This document shows positions 16,458 to 26,235 of a stretch of 64,000 bases of DNA, one piece after another (position 1 is the first letter of the stretch; the number at the start of each line of letters is the position of its first letter). This stretch comes from Fictibacillus phosphorivorans (GTDB lineage: Bacteria > Bacillota > Bacilli > Bacillales > Fictibacillaceae). Made by a program: the position numbers and the translations under genes. The notes below the pieces were generated by a model that was not told where the DNA came from, ran no database searches, and saw only the letters and a program-made list of their open reading frames with translations. The DNA lies in contig NZ_CP015378.1 in NCBI RefSeq assembly GCF_001629705.1, positions 3,844,001 to 3,908,000 on the forward strand, written 5' to 3'.

Positions 16458-18083
16458 ATGATGGATCAACTTACTTTAATCGTCGTCGGGGTCATTGGGT
16501 TTCTCGTGTTTATGGGGATTGTGGGTCATACACAAACCGCCTATCACTTTCGCAAATGGAACAAAGAGCTTCAACAGCTTGAAACGAATAAAGAGCAGCA
16601 GCCTTATTCCCATTGGCTGCAACGCGTTACAGCCGATTACAAACAGTTTCATCTAGCAGGAGTTCCACAGCTCAACACACAAGCACTGATCGAAAAACAC
16701 CTATACAACGAACGCATTCCACTTCTTGGTGTCTTGCGGGTGCCGGTCGGCAACATTCAAAAGCTACTCAACCAGCTTCCGTCTTTCACGATCATTCTCG
16801 GCGTGCTTGGAACGTTTGTCGGACTTACGCTCTCTCTGTTATCGATGCAAGATACGCTCATGACGCTCGGAACACAGCCAGCTGACTCAAACCTTACACT
16901 GAATTCGATCATCTCCTCCCTCACCGCGCCTTTTGAAGGGATGAGTGTTGCCTTTTATACGAGTATTGCCGGAATCGGCGCTGCACTTCTGCTCAATTCC
17001 ATTCAGTCTGGTTTCTTCTCCCAAGGAACATCACTCTCTTACATGCAGAACAAACTATTAGCCGATTGTGAAGTGTATCTGGATCACAACATTAACAGCG
17101 ACCTGATCAACGACAAGCCACAAGATTCAGTTGAGCGCCTTCTAGATCGCCTAGCCTCACGTGTCGAGTCGTCATTTGATAAAACGCTCGGTGAATTCGC
17201 TTCACAGATGGTTAATTTTACAGCAGGTCTTCAAAAAGCGATGGAAGACGTGAATGGAATATTCGAAGCACAGCGAGAGCACGCTGAACGGTTCGCGGCA
17301 TCTGCTACACAGCTCGATCAGTTCGGCCAACGGTTTAACGAGACGACAAAAGAGCTTGGTACGATACAAAAAACGGTTGACACGAGTATTAACGCACTCG
17401 CAAAAAACATCTCTTCTTTCGAGCAGCAGCTAAAAACGAGCAACGACCGTCATACACAAGGGCAGCAAAAGTTTGAACAGCTCATTCAGCGTTCTGATAA
17501 AATGCTGCAAGAAGCTCAGCGTCGGTCTGAAGAGCATGCGCAATCGATGCTTCGCGGCATGCAAGAACAGCTTCAGCACTACCAAAGTCAGCATGATGCA
17601 CTTGAGAACCGTCTTGCGCAAAAGCAAGACGAATGGCATTACCGCTATGCCGAAAAACAAGGAGAATACGGCCGTGCCGCAGCTGACTTCGCTTCAAGCG
17701 TCGGTCAGCTCGAAAAAGGATTCTACGCTGCGGTGGAGCATATCAAGCGTGATTTTACCGACCAAGTTAGAAACATCATGGACAGTCAGAGCCGACAGCT
17801 CGCTTCTGCCTTAAATAACTCACAAAATCAAAACAGCCGCGATGATGACATGCGCGAGCTTGCTCGAACGCTCGAAAACCTGCACCACGGTTTAACGCGA
17901 AGCATCACCGACAACAATCGCACACTCTCTGACATGTATCACCTCATGCAGCGCATCTACCAAGCTGCGATGAACCAAACATCCAACCCAGTGATCTATG
18001 AAACACGCAGTCCTCGCGCACCCGAATACGTCGAAGATGAACGCATGCCAGAAGTCTCGCCGCAACATTTTAGGAGACGGTGA
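16458..18083 (+). CDS. MotA/TolQ/ExbB-type channel protein, ZorA-like
   Basis: A 541-residue protein. TM1 is at 4-24, TM2 at 108-130 and TM3 at 163-185; the TM2 motif ILGVLGTFVGLTLSL is the MotA/ExbB hallmark. From about 222 to 520 there is a long Q/E/R-rich coiled-coil tail, ending in a short P/R-rich segment. This architecture, with a MotB/OmpA partner overlapping downstream, is that of ZorA, the ion-driven motor of the Zorya anti-phage system. No zorC, zorD or zorE gene is nearby, so a defence role is unproven; a motor of other purpose is equally possible. SD AGGGG fits both of two adjacent ATGs. Confidence 0.82.
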   Translation: MMDQLTLIVVGVIGFLVFMGIVGHTQTAYHFRKWNKELQQLETNKEQQPYSHWLQRVTADYKQFHLAGVPQLNTQALIEKHLYNERIPLLGVLRVPVGNIQKLLNQLPSFTIILGVLGTFVGLTLSLLSMQDTLMTLGTQPADSNLTLNSIISSLTAPFEGMSVAFYTSIAGIGAALLLNSIQSGFFSQGTSLSYMQNKLLADCEVYLDHNINSDLINDKPQDSVERLLDRLASRVESSFDKTLGEFASQMVNFTAGLQKAMEDVNGIFEAQREHAERFAASATQLDQFGQRFNETTKELGTIQKTVDTSINALAKNISSFEQQLKTSNDRHTQGQQKFEQLIQRSDKMLQEAQRRSEEHAQSMLRGMQEQLQHYQSQHDALENRLAQKQDEWHYRYAEKQGEYGRAAADFASSVGQLEKGFYAAVEHIKRDFTDQVRNIMDSQSRQLASALNNSQNQNSRDDDMRELARTLENLHHGLTRSITDNNRTLSDMYHLMQRIYQAAMNQTSNPVIYETRSPRAPEYVEDERMPEVSPQHFRRR

Positions 18084-18088
18084 CCGGT

Positions 18089-18784
18089 ATGAAGGCGCGT
18101 AAATCCTACTACAACGACGATAACCAAGAAACGCAAGAAATCTTCTGGCCAAGTTTTACCGATATGATGAGCATGATGGTGCTCGTTATGATTTTTATTG
18201 CGATCCTTGCTTATGTGCAGAGCATCTATAACGCGTATGATCAAGCTCAGATCAAGCGTGAGCTCGGACAGGTGGCTGAAGTGAAGAAGCACATCTCTGA
18301 TCTCATTCAAAAACAGCTGGAAGAAAACGTGGGAAAAGATAAGATCATTCGTGGACCGAACAACACGATTTCTGTAGAAGGAAACATTCTTTTTGATACG
18401 GGAAGTGCCGATATTTCAGAAAAAGGAAAGCAAGTGCTCGACCCGCTCGCTGACGCTCTCGCGGCGATCATCGAAGAAAAGGACATGAGTCAGTATCTAT
18501 ACATCATCTTGATTGAAGGCCATACCGATTCTGTTCCATACGATAACTGGTCGCTCTCCACTAAGCGTGCAGTCGCAGTTGTTGATTATCTTGGAAAAGC
18601 AAATCCAAAGCTTGCTAAAAAAGAGTACGCTCAATACCTTGCCGCAACAGGATACAGCGAATATAAGCCGATCGCAAAAGGCAACTCTGCTGATGCCTTA
18701 CAAAAAAACCGCCGCATCTCGTTTCAGATCATTTTGGACGATGACAAATGGCAGAGCAAACTCAAGGAAATTGTTGATCAATAA
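18089..18784 (+). CDS. MotB/OmpA-type peptidoglycan-binding partner, ZorB-like
   Basis: A 231-residue protein. Residues 19-45 form one membrane segment starting FWPSFTDMMSMM, with Asp25 in the position of the MotB proton-accepting Asp. An OmpA-like domain follows (about 95-225) with FDTGSADIS, IEGHTDSVP, LSTKRAVAVV and KNRRISF, the peptidoglycan-binding residues. It should anchor the neighbouring channel to the cell wall. A GTG at 18080 overlaps the upstream stop, but lies only 3 nt from AGGAG; ATG 18089 is preferred. A bidirectional terminator follows, so the pair forms a two-gene operon. Confidence 0.85.
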   Translation: MKARKSYYNDDNQETQEIFWPSFTDMMSMMVLVMIFIAILAYVQSIYNAYDQAQIKRELGQVAEVKKHISDLIQKQLEENVGKDKIIRGPNNTISVEGNILFDTGSADISEKGKQVLDPLADALAAIIEEKDMSQYLYIILIEGHTDSVPYDNWSLSTKRAVAVVDYLGKANPKLAKKEYAQYLAATGYSEYKPIAKGNSADALQKNRRISFQIILDDDKWQSKLKEIVDQ

Positions 18785-18796
18785 CAGCACAAAAAA

Positions 18797-18820
18797 AACG
18801 AGCGGAACACTTCGCTCGTT
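18797..18820. terminator. Bidirectional terminator
   Basis: Arms AACGAGCG / CGCTCGTT flanked by an A-run on the left and a T-run on the right, between two convergent genes. Confidence 0.85.
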
Positions 18821-18831
18821 TTCTTTTTCTA

Positions 18832-19314
18832 TTAAGCTTCTTTTTTACGCAACTGGCGCTTGAAATATAAAAAGACCGGAAATGGAATGAGTATAAACCC
18901 AGAACTTTTTACAATATTATTTATCTCATTCCTTCTCTCCTGCAACTTTTCGTTTTCAATCATTATCTCGTAGTCTTTCCGCATCTCTTCATCCGTTTTC
19001 TTATTAGGCAACGGCTTTCCGTTTTCATCATATACTACTTCCGCTAAACCCAGTTTGTATTCTGCAAAACTAGCTTGATATGTATCCGGGCTCACTATAT
19101 CGGCCACGCTCATAAATACGCTAATACTTCCTCCTATCGTTAGCAAAAGCGTCGTAAACAACACCAAATAGATATACAAATGTCTAAACATCTTCTCTTC
19201 CCCCTTCTCATCGTAAGCTGCTTTTGACTTCACAGCTGCAATCGCCACTCCTACAAATAACAATAATACGACCACGGCAAAGTACACCAAGTAATCTAGA
19301 TCAAAATTAAACAT
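18832..19314 (-). CDS. Membrane protein of unknown function
   Basis: A 160-residue protein with hydrophobic segments at about 6-27, 45-67 and 135-150 and a charged region between the last two (NKKTDEEMRKDYEIMIENEK). ATG 19314 has SD AGGTGA 5 nt upstream. No family is recognised. It lies convergent to the ZorAB-like operon and may be unrelated to it. Confidence 0.65.
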   Translation of the reverse strand: MFNFDLDYLVYFAVVVLLLFVGVAIAAVKSKAAYDEKGEEKMFRHLYIYLVLFTTLLLTIGGSISVFMSVADIVSPDTYQASFAEYKLGLAEVVYDENGKPLPNKKTDEEMRKDYEIMIENEKLQERRNEINNIVKSSGFILIPFPVFLYFKRQLRKKEA

Positions 19315-19531
19315 ATCTTCACCTAGCTTTCTATTAAAAATGGCTATATTCACAGAGCTACTCTTCTATAGTTCTTCTATTATTTGCTATTACTATATAA
19401 TTCTCCTTTAAACTTCTATATGATTCTATAATAAAAATGGAAATATTTTTATAAAAAGTAAAACTATTTATCTTTCCACTACGAATATATGAGCAAGACA
19501 ACCTTTTTAGTCTGGAAGTGAAAAGAATATC

Positions 19532-20077
19532 ATGATGAAGCAGAAAAGATGGATCAGGTCTGTTCAAAAAAGAGGCGATCAACATGCGGCGAACGAGCTG
19601 ATCTCTCATTACTATCAATCAATCTATGCCTATGTTTATAAACAAACACTGAACAAAGAACTATCACTCGATCTAACACAGGATATATTTATTAGCATGC
19701 TTCAATCCATCCAACAGTTTGATGAGAAAAAAGCATCTTTCAAAACGTGGCTATACCGAATCGCAACATACAAACTCGTAGATTATTTTAGGTCTAAAAA
19801 CTATACATATGATCGTTCCACAGACTCGATAGAAGGTGTTGATGTGGCTACACCTTCAGATTTCACGCTGCAATTGGAATGGAGAGAAGACATCGAAAAG
19901 GCGGCACGAATCATAAATGCGTTCCCAATCATCGATCAGCAAATTCTCCGGCTAAAATTGTTCGGAGAGCAAACGTTCATTGAAATTGCTAGTTCTCTCG
20001 AAATGCCTGAGTCATCTATCAAAACAAAGTATTATGCTGCAATAAAAAAAGTGAAGCAGCGAATGGAGGCTGAATAA
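19532..20077 (+). CDS. ECF-type RNA polymerase sigma factor
   Basis: A 181-residue sigma-70 family factor. Region 2 (about 25-90) includes DLTQDIFISMLQSIQQFDEK and FKTWLYRIATYKLVDYFR; region 4 (about 125-175) includes QQILRLKLFGEQTFIEIA and SSIKTKYYAAIKKVKQ. It is the first gene of an operon with a six-TM protein and an ABC transporter; the next gene starts immediately after the stop codon. The SD is poor (GGAAGTG, 13 nt). No zinc-binding anti-sigma gene is present. Confidence 0.9.
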   Translation: MMKQKRWIRSVQKRGDQHAANELISHYYQSIYAYVYKQTLNKELSLDLTQDIFISMLQSIQQFDEKKASFKTWLYRIATYKLVDYFRSKNYTYDRSTDSIEGVDVATPSDFTLQLEWREDIEKAARIINAFPIIDQQILRLKLFGEQTFIEIASSLEMPESSIKTKYYAAIKKVKQRMEAE

Positions 20078-20833
20078 ATGGAGAAGCAAAAAGTTTTCAT
20101 AGATTACCCAACTGATGCCGAAAGAAAGAACCAAATTTCCTATATCGTATCTGTTGGTCTAACTAAACCCAAATCGTTTCTATCTTATCTTCTTGAGATG
20201 TATCAGCAGCTTGGCTTTCGCTATTTATTCCGAGATGCCACTGAAATTCTGTTTACGACCTGTTTAGCACTAGCTTTACTGCTATACGGCATATTCTCAA
20301 TGAAATCATCCATAAACACGCAAGATTTGTATTCGTTCATCTTTACGCTTTCTCCTATTTTTTTCTTTGCCCTATCCTCTCTATTTTTAGTGCGGGCTTT
20401 GATGAAGGACACCTTTTCAGTAGAGATGACTTGTAAGTACCATGTTTTCCAACTAGCCGCTTTTCGTATGTTGATTTTTAGTCTGCTAACGATGTTCATG
20501 AATATCGCATTGATTATCGTTCTATCGTTCTTGTTTCAGTCGATTCAAATTCTAGATGCATTGCTGTTATCATGCAGCTCGTTAAGTATATTTTCGGTTC
20601 TTTACCTGTACGCCTTGCGCCATGCAAAAGGGCCTTACGCTACGTATGTCATGATGACAAGCTGGCTAATCGTGAATGTTCTGCCAGCCACCTTAAATCA
20701 GAACGTGTACGGTATGTTTTTACGTCATGTACCTGCGTATGTGTATGGCGTCGTACTCATCATCAGCATCGTGCTCTATGTAAAAACGTTAAAAAAACTA
20801 ATCGCATTTCGAGGCGCAGAAGGAGTTTTATAA
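20078..20833 (+). CDS. Six-TM membrane protein, candidate anti-sigma factor
   Basis: A 251-residue protein with a cytoplasmic N-terminus (about 1-55, starting MEKQKVFIDYPTDAERKNQI) and about six membrane segments. It is encoded directly between the sigma factor and the ABC ATPase, 0 nt from each. The position right after an ECF sigma gene makes it the best candidate for the anti-sigma factor, but it lacks a ZAS motif and resembles no known class. An ABC accessory membrane protein is the alternative. Confidence 0.65.
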   Translation: MEKQKVFIDYPTDAERKNQISYIVSVGLTKPKSFLSYLLEMYQQLGFRYLFRDATEILFTTCLALALLLYGIFSMKSSINTQDLYSFIFTLSPIFFFALSSLFLVRALMKDTFSVEMTCKYHVFQLAAFRMLIFSLLTMFMNIALIIVLSFLFQSIQILDALLLSCSSLSIFSVLYLYALRHAKGPYATYVMMTSWLIVNVLPATLNQNVYGMFLRHVPAYVYGVVLIISIVLYVKTLKKLIAFRGAEGVL

Positions 20834-21718
20834 ATGTTAATCGTTGAAGATGTTACAAAAAATTTCGGCCAGTTTCATGCATTAAAAAACATTAACCTCG
20901 AGTTTCATAATGGTGTCTATGGATTGTTGGCACCGAATGGAGCGGGTAAGACAACACTGATCAAGATGCTCACGACCCTATTGTTTCCGACAAGCGGAAG
21001 CATCCGATACGACGGAGAAGATATTATTAAAATGGATGAAAGATACCGGGAAATGATTGGTTACCTTCCGCAGGAGTTTGGCTATTACAAAAATTATTCG
21101 CCTACCTCTTATCTACTTTACCTCGCGGCGTTAAAAGGAATTCACCGAAAAACGGCGATTGTTCGTGTTGAAGAACTGCTTAAAACGGTAGCACTGGATC
21201 ATGTGGCAAATAAAAAGATGAAGAAGTTTTCCGGAGGGATGATTCAGAGAGTTGGAATCGCTCAGGCCATGTTGAATGATCCAAAGATTCTTATTCTAGA
21301 CGAACCAACAGCTGGCTTAGATCCTAAAGAAAGAGTTCGTTTTCGTAATCTGCTTACAAACCTGGCACGCGATCGTATTGTTATTTTATCCACGCATATC
21401 GTGTCTGATGTAGAGTCAATCGCAAACGAAATCATCATGATCAAAAACCAAGAAGTGTTATTCAAAGATACCGTCTCTAACATCTGCCGCAAAATTGATG
21501 GCCTCGTTTACGAGACGGAAGTGAGTTATGAACAAACAGAACAATTTCGGACGACTTACCTTACTTTGTCTGAAAAACAAGAACACGGAAACATGCACAT
21601 GCGCTTTTTAACCACAGATACAGCGAAACCAGAATGGAAACCTGTTCATCCGAACTTAGAAGATGTCTTTTTGTATATCTATCAAGATGGGGTACTATCT
21701 GATGATCAAACGGCTTGA
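20834..21718 (+). CDS. ABC transporter ATP-binding protein
   Basis: A 294-residue ABC ATPase. The P-loop reads APNGAGKT (33-40; Ala replaces the usual first Gly), the signature FSGGM and Walker B ILILDEPTAGLDP. It falls in the BcrA/YxlF-like class serving ABC-2 permeases. Two permease genes follow, the first overlapping by 17 nt. SD GAAGGAG precedes the ATG. The substrate is unknown. Confidence 0.93.
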   Translation: MLIVEDVTKNFGQFHALKNINLEFHNGVYGLLAPNGAGKTTLIKMLTTLLFPTSGSIRYDGEDIIKMDERYREMIGYLPQEFGYYKNYSPTSYLLYLAALKGIHRKTAIVRVEELLKTVALDHVANKKMKKFSGGMIQRVGIAQAMLNDPKILILDEPTAGLDPKERVRFRNLLTNLARDRIVILSTHIVSDVESIANEIIMIKNQEVLFKDTVSNICRKIDGLVYETEVSYEQTEQFRTTYLTLSEKQEHGNMHMRFLTTDTAKPEWKPVHPNLEDVFLYIYQDGVLSDDQTA

Positions 21719-22970
21719 ATTTAAAAAAATCATCTCGTCCCCTATTATTCTAGGATTGTTTGTACTGTTTCTTTTGTTCAACTGCTTTCTCATTTATGAG
21801 CAATCATCCATTCGAAATGATATGAAATCACTTCAGCCAATTGTAAAAGAAAGCGGAACGCTAATGGATGAAGAGGGACGTAAAAAGTTGCAGACGTCTT
21901 ATGAACAAGATTTGCATACTTGGAATGAGCTCTCACAGAGAAAAACTGGAGACACCTATCAAACAGCAGCGGCCTTTTATAAGCCAGAGCTTTACTATAG
22001 TTTGATTGAATCAAAGATTTATTCAGAAAAAGAACTGCAGAACATCAACAAACTAGCCATAAAAGAAACGTATCTAAACTCTATTCAGGATATTGAAACG
22101 AAGTACAGCACCTTTAATGTAATGGATAATGCAGAAGAAGGCATCCGCCTTTTCGGCTTGAAAGGTGCAGCTGCTGAAAAAGTTCGTGAGCAATACACGG
22201 TATTAAAACCACGTGTAGAAGAGCTTATCCAAAACAAAGAACACCTTCATCTTTTCTTTCATGGAAAGATGTTTGGTACACATTCTTTTCTTTTTAAAAC
22301 GTTATTTGGGTTTACGCTTTTTCAAGCGATGATCTTAATCGTTCTGTTTACTGCTTTTATCGTGAACTATGAATTCGAACATAAAACAGCCTTAGTCTCT
22401 TATGCAACAAAACGCGGCAGAAGATTGATGTGGGATAAACTTCTTGTGTCCATCTTCACATCAACACTTGTAACGGTCGCTCTTCTCGCTATCACACTGT
22501 CCGTTTATTTTATAGTGTTTGACTATTCTAGTCTTTGGAACGTACCGATTAGTACAGGATTCTTAATCGAATTAAACAATATCCCTTTCATTAGCTGGTG
22601 GGACGTCACGTTTATCCAATATCTATTCATGTCATGTGGTTTAGTCGTAATCTGCCAAATCCTATTTGTGCTGATTACGTTTTGCCTCTCCATGCTGATA
22701 CGGAACAGTTATATCGTTTTCACTTTTTTTGGTGTTATCTTTTTGGCAGGTCTTTATATCCCGAGCCTCATGCCCAAGGAAAGCACGATGCTTCTATACA
22801 CGCACTTCTCACCTTTTATTCTCGTGATGAACGTGAAGAAATGGTGGATGGAGAGCGGTGTTTTTACGACTTTCAAATATTATGAGATCATCACGGTAAC
22901 AGGGTGGTTAGTTGCTTTACTGCTCACAGCATGGCTGTTCATCAAACGTTTTACCAGAGAAAATATATAG
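21702..22970 (+). CDS. ABC-2-type permease subunit 1
   Basis: A 422-residue membrane protein starting MIKRLEFKKIISSP, with one N-terminal TM (about 12-30), a ~180-residue extracytoplasmic loop rich in charged helices, then five or six TMs (about 215-420). This TM1-loop-TM2-6 layout is typical of ABC-2 permeases. ATG 21702 lies inside the ATPase gene and has GGGGT 8 nt upstream. It likely pairs with the next gene product. Confidence 0.85.
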   Translation: MIKRLEFKKIISSPIILGLFVLFLLFNCFLIYEQSSIRNDMKSLQPIVKESGTLMDEEGRKKLQTSYEQDLHTWNELSQRKTGDTYQTAAAFYKPELYYSLIESKIYSEKELQNINKLAIKETYLNSIQDIETKYSTFNVMDNAEEGIRLFGLKGAAAEKVREQYTVLKPRVEELIQNKEHLHLFFHGKMFGTHSFLFKTLFGFTLFQAMILIVLFTAFIVNYEFEHKTALVSYATKRGRRLMWDKLLVSIFTSTLVTVALLAITLSVYFIVFDYSSLWNVPISTGFLIELNNIPFISWWDVTFIQYLFMSCGLVVICQILFVLITFCLSMLIRNSYIVFTFFGVIFLAGLYIPSLMPKESTMLLYTHFSPFILVMNVKKWWMESGVFTTFKYYEIITVTGWLVALLLTAWLFIKRFTRENI

Positions 22971-22985
22971 ATAGGACGCGAACTT

Positions 22986-24116
22986 ATGAGAATCTTATTT
23001 AATGAGATAAGAAAGCTGTTTTCGGTAAAAATAATCTGCCTGCTGCTTTTAGTCAGCTTCATCGTGTATCAACAGTTTATTATGTTTGAATTTAAGCATT
23101 TTCCTAACGGCAGACCGCTACTAGATGATTTCCGCGCTACGCAAAAAATGCTAGTTGATTATGGAGAATCTATGGATAGTGAGGAATTTAAAGATTTTAA
23201 AGGTATTAAGGAACAACGAATATCAGAAGCAACAGCGTATCTCAAGTCACAGAAAGAAATGGTCGCTGCAGGTATTGATACGTATGAGGAATTTAGCAAC
23301 ATGGATCTGGAAAACGAAAAACTAGCTGCGCTGCACAGCAAAATTATTTTTGAAGACTATGTTGATGTTTTTTGGGAGATTCAAGCACGCGATTGGATCA
23401 TCGACAGATATGAGCATCCTGAACGTTTTAACGAGCATGAACTAACTCCAAAACAAAATGCACGTATGGATGAACTGGTTAAAAGTGGATCAACAGAGGC
23501 GATATTTACGGATATGGTGTTTGATAACTATAATGTTTTAATAAAATATGTAGCCAATCTTATCTTCCTAAACATCATGATTATTCTTATGCCACTATAC
23601 ATACGAGACAAGCGAAATCACGTACAGCTTCTGCAGTATACATCAAAAACAGGACGCAGCCTTTTTTCTCAAAAGCTTCTTACAGGAATATCTGCAGCAA
23701 TGATTGTTATTACTGCTCAGCTCGCTTTTTTCTTTTTCATGTATAGAGGCAATGACACGAGCATGTTCTTTTCGCTGTCAATCAACTCTATTTTTAATTT
23801 TTTTGTTTCGTGGTTTGATCTAACCTTTTTTCAATATATCGTTCTTACTGTTATTTGTGTCTACCTGTTAGGAATCGCATTGGTATTGGTAGGAGCTTGG
23901 ATATCGAGCATCGCTCCCAATTATATGACGAGTGTAGGTCTGCATGTTCCGCTAGCATTCTTGCTGTTTGGTTCAGGTACTGCATATCTTATTCAGAACC
24001 TGACTACAATCTATTTAAATCCTTACCTGGTACCTATTTCTTTCGTTATCATTTTAGTTCTTAGTTCACTATTGTTTATGTGGCGTTATCGAAGTGAAAA
24101 AGTGAAGAATATTTAA
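22986..24116 (+). CDS. ABC-2-type permease subunit 2
   Basis: A 376-residue membrane protein of the same layout as the preceding gene: N-terminal TM (about 12-28), a large charged loop (about 35-180) and about six TMs. The gene begins 15 nt after the previous stop. Two unequal permeases plus one ATPase suggest a heterodimeric transporter. A terminator at 24122-24160 ends the operon. Confidence 0.85.
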   Translation: MRILFNEIRKLFSVKIICLLLLVSFIVYQQFIMFEFKHFPNGRPLLDDFRATQKMLVDYGESMDSEEFKDFKGIKEQRISEATAYLKSQKEMVAAGIDTYEEFSNMDLENEKLAALHSKIIFEDYVDVFWEIQARDWIIDRYEHPERFNEHELTPKQNARMDELVKSGSTEAIFTDMVFDNYNVLIKYVANLIFLNIMIILMPLYIRDKRNHVQLLQYTSKTGRSLFSQKLLTGISAAMIVITAQLAFFFFMYRGNDTSMFFSLSINSIFNFFVSWFDLTFFQYIVLTVICVYLLGIALVLVGAWISSIAPNYMTSVGLHVPLAFLLFGSGTAYLIQNLTTIYLNPYLVPISFVIILVLSSLLFMWRYRSEKVKNI

Positions 24117-24121
24117 GGAGG

Positions 24122-24160
24122 AGCAGCATCAGCTAGTTTATGCAGATGCTGCTTTGTTAG
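24122..24160 (+). terminator. Terminator of the sigma-ABC operon
   Basis: Arms AGCAGCATC / GATGCTGCT with a 14-nt loop, followed by TTTGTTAG, a short T tract. Confidence 0.75.
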
Positions 24161-24208
24161 TCTTAAAAAAACACCAGCCACTTAGCCGATGCTTCCCATA
24201 CTACTGCT

Positions 24209-25078
24209 TTATTTCTTCTTTACCGGCACCCAGATCTCACTTCTAAATGTAGGTGACGTCGTATCTTTATCCGCGTTCCAAAGAATTTCTGGTCCTTCTG
24301 TTTGTTCGTATGACGATGATGGGAACCATTCTGAATAGATGCGTCCCCACACGTTCTGAAGTGTTTCGGGAAACGGACCGACCGCTTCAAAGACTGCCCA
24401 TGTAGTTGGTGCAACCTTCAATTCTGACAGTTCTTGTGGACATTTTTCTGTTGTGGCTGTCCCAATATAATGATCAAGCTCACTGTTTTCAGTTGTCCTC
24501 TCCGAAAAGTTCGTTGAAGCGCTGATTAAGTTACTTGGCTCTATATTTGATAAGCTCTTCAGCACACTAATCATCTCTGGTGTGAGGCTTTGCCACATCC
24601 CGGCGATCTCCGGATTTACTCCTTCAAAAACGAGTGGAACACGTTTTTTTAGACCCACAATGGAAAATGCCTCTTTTTCAACAATACGATAGTTCATCTC
24701 ACTTCCTCCTTTTACCGATAATTGAAAGGACATGCGAGGAAAGGCTTTGAGTGAATGACCGTTTTTACGAGCTTCTGAAGGTGTAATGCCATGCATCTGC
24801 TGAAAGGCTTTTGTAAAAGAATCTGGTGAAGAGTAGCCATATTTCACTGCCACATCAATCACTTTTATGTCGCTGTTCTGCAACTCAAAAGCTGCAAGAG
24901 TTAGCCGTCTGCGGCGAACGTATTCTGAGAGTGAAATTCCTGCCAAAAAGGAAAACATTCGTTTAAAATGATATTCTGAACAATATGCACGTCTGGCTAC
25001 TTCCGCAAAGTCGATCTCATATTGAAGATGATCCTCCATATATTGCAACGCGTCGTTCATACTCTTAAGCGAATCCAT
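24209..25078 (-). CDS. AraC-family regulator with GyrI-like effector domain
   Basis: A 289-residue regulator. An AraC double helix-turn-helix occupies about 8-105 ([22 protein letters not shown] and [21 protein letters not shown]). A GyrI/SOUL-like ligand-binding domain follows (about 128-289; [17 protein letters not shown] start). This Rob/BmrR-like order usually senses small hydrophobic drugs and controls efflux. The neighbouring downstream gene to the left in the window's numbering is an exporter on the same strand but located upstream in transcription, so it may be a target; this is inference. Confidence 0.92.
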   Translation of the reverse strand: MDSLKSMNDALQYMEDHLQYEIDFAEVARRAYCSEYHFKRMFSFLAGISLSEYVRRRRLTLAAFELQNSDIKVIDVAVKYGYSSPDSFTKAFQQMHGITPSEARKNGHSLKAFPRMSFQLSVKGGSEMNYRIVEKEAFSIVGLKKRVPLVFEGVNPEIAGMWQSLTPEMISVLKSLSNIEPSNLISASTNFSERTTENSELDHYIGTATTEKCPQELSELKVAPTTWAVFEAVGPFPETLQNVWGRIYSEWFPSSSYEQTEGPEILWNADKDTTSPTFRSEIWVPVKKK

Positions 25079-25177
25079 CCAGATCGCCTCCTTTCAAAAT
25101 AAGAATAACAAGGGGATGAAGATGACATCCGACAATCTCTGTATATAGTTTAACGGATTTGACGTTTTTATCGCACA

Positions 25178-25211
25178 AAAAAACAACCGCTGCTACGGGC
25201 AACGGCTGTTC
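25178..25211 (-). terminator. Terminator of the EmrE-family gene
   Basis: Arms AACAACCG / CGGCTGTT (one wobble pair) followed leftward by TTTTTTT. Confidence 0.75.
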
Positions 25212-25272
25212 CAAATTACTATTTAAAAAGGGGGGGTAGTACTACTATTCCCAGCTCACATTTTTTTATTCA

Positions 25273-26235
25273 TCATTTTGCAAGTTTCATAGATTTTTTT
25301 TGCACGACCTCTGTTTTTCCATAATAACTATGCAAAAACATACCGAGCATAATGATCAGAACGCCCATCATAGAGAGGAACGTTGGGCTTGCAATCGATA
25401 ACAGCCACATCTCACCAGCTAACACAAAAATAATCTCAGCAGATTGTGTCGCTTCTACACCTGCAAGTTTGACAGGATTGTTCGCACAAAGGTCCGTCGC
25501 TTGGAAAAAGAGAACGGTTGCGATAACACCTGATGAAATGGCGACTAAAAACGTCTGCCACAACTGATCGTTCGTCGGAGGTCCGCTCTCCACCCATCCG
25601 ATTCCGGCGAGAACAATCCACCACGGAAGTGATGCAATCGTCATACCGAATGCTCGTTGAAAAGCATCTAGCCTTTTGTTCGTAACTACCATCATTTTTC
25701 GATTGCCGAGTGGATAGGCGATTGCCGCAATCAAAACAGGCAGTACAACGTTCAACCAAGCGGAGCCGTTCACACCACTCGCTTCTTGCACTTGAACGAG
25801 TGCAACACCCGCCAATATGATGAGCGAAAAACCAAGTCCTTTAAAGGGAATCTTTTGGCGCGTTGCTCCTTCCGCTTTGTTTCCTTCATAAAAGAAGGGC
25901 ACGAGAAGAGAACCCGCAACGATCGTAATCTGCCAAGTCGCCGCGACTAACCAAGCCTCTCCAAAACCTGCTGCATATGTAATCGGTGCATAAAAGAGTA
26001 CGAATCCTACCGAACTCCATAAAAACCACGTGCCAAATCGTTCCTTAAGTTCTTGAAACACAGGACGCACGTTTCCACGCATCCAAACGATGATCCACAA
26101 TAATGGAACCATGTAAAAAAAGCGAAGGGCTGCACTCCAATGCCAGCTTCCGCCTGATAAGTCCATGGAACGATTCAAAATGAACGTGACACCAAAGAAA
26201 AAGGCTGCCGCAATTCCAAGCCATATCGGTCTCAT
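25273..26235 (-). CDS. EmrE-family multidrug resistance exporter (DMT superfamily)
   Basis: A 320-residue protein with about ten membrane segments, beginning MRPIWLGIAAAFFFGVTFILNRSM, the pattern of the PF13536-type drug/metabolite transporters. ATG 26235 has GGAGG 6 nt upstream and is preferred over a more distal ATG. Function as an efflux pump is a family-level assignment; the substrate is unknown. Confidence 0.85.
   Translation of the reverse strand: MRPIWLGIAAAFFFGVTFILNRSMDLSGGSWHWSAALRFFYMVPLLWIIVWMRGNVRPVFQELKERFGTWFLWSSVGFVLFYAPITYAAGFGEAWLVAATWQITIVAGSLLVPFFYEGNKAEGATRQKIPFKGLGFSLIILAGVALVQVQEASGVNGSAWLNVVLPVLIAAIAYPLGNRKMMVVTNKRLDAFQRAFGMTIASLPWWIVLAGIGWVESGPPTNDQLWQTFLVAISSGVIATVLFFQATDLCANNPVKLAGVEATQSAEIIFVLAGEMWLLSIASPTFLSMMGVLIIMLGMFLHSYYGKTEVVQKKSMKLAK

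Noticed and set aside
16458..18784. Flagellar stator MotAB
   Set aside because: The channel protein has only three TMs with a long C-terminal coiled coil and lacks MotA charged-loop motifs; the architecture fits ZorAB/ExbB-type motors better.
24209..26235. Operon of AraC/GyrI regulator with the EmrE-family exporter
   Set aside because: Both are leftward, but the exporter is upstream in transcription and has a terminator at 25178-25211; co-transcription is not supported.
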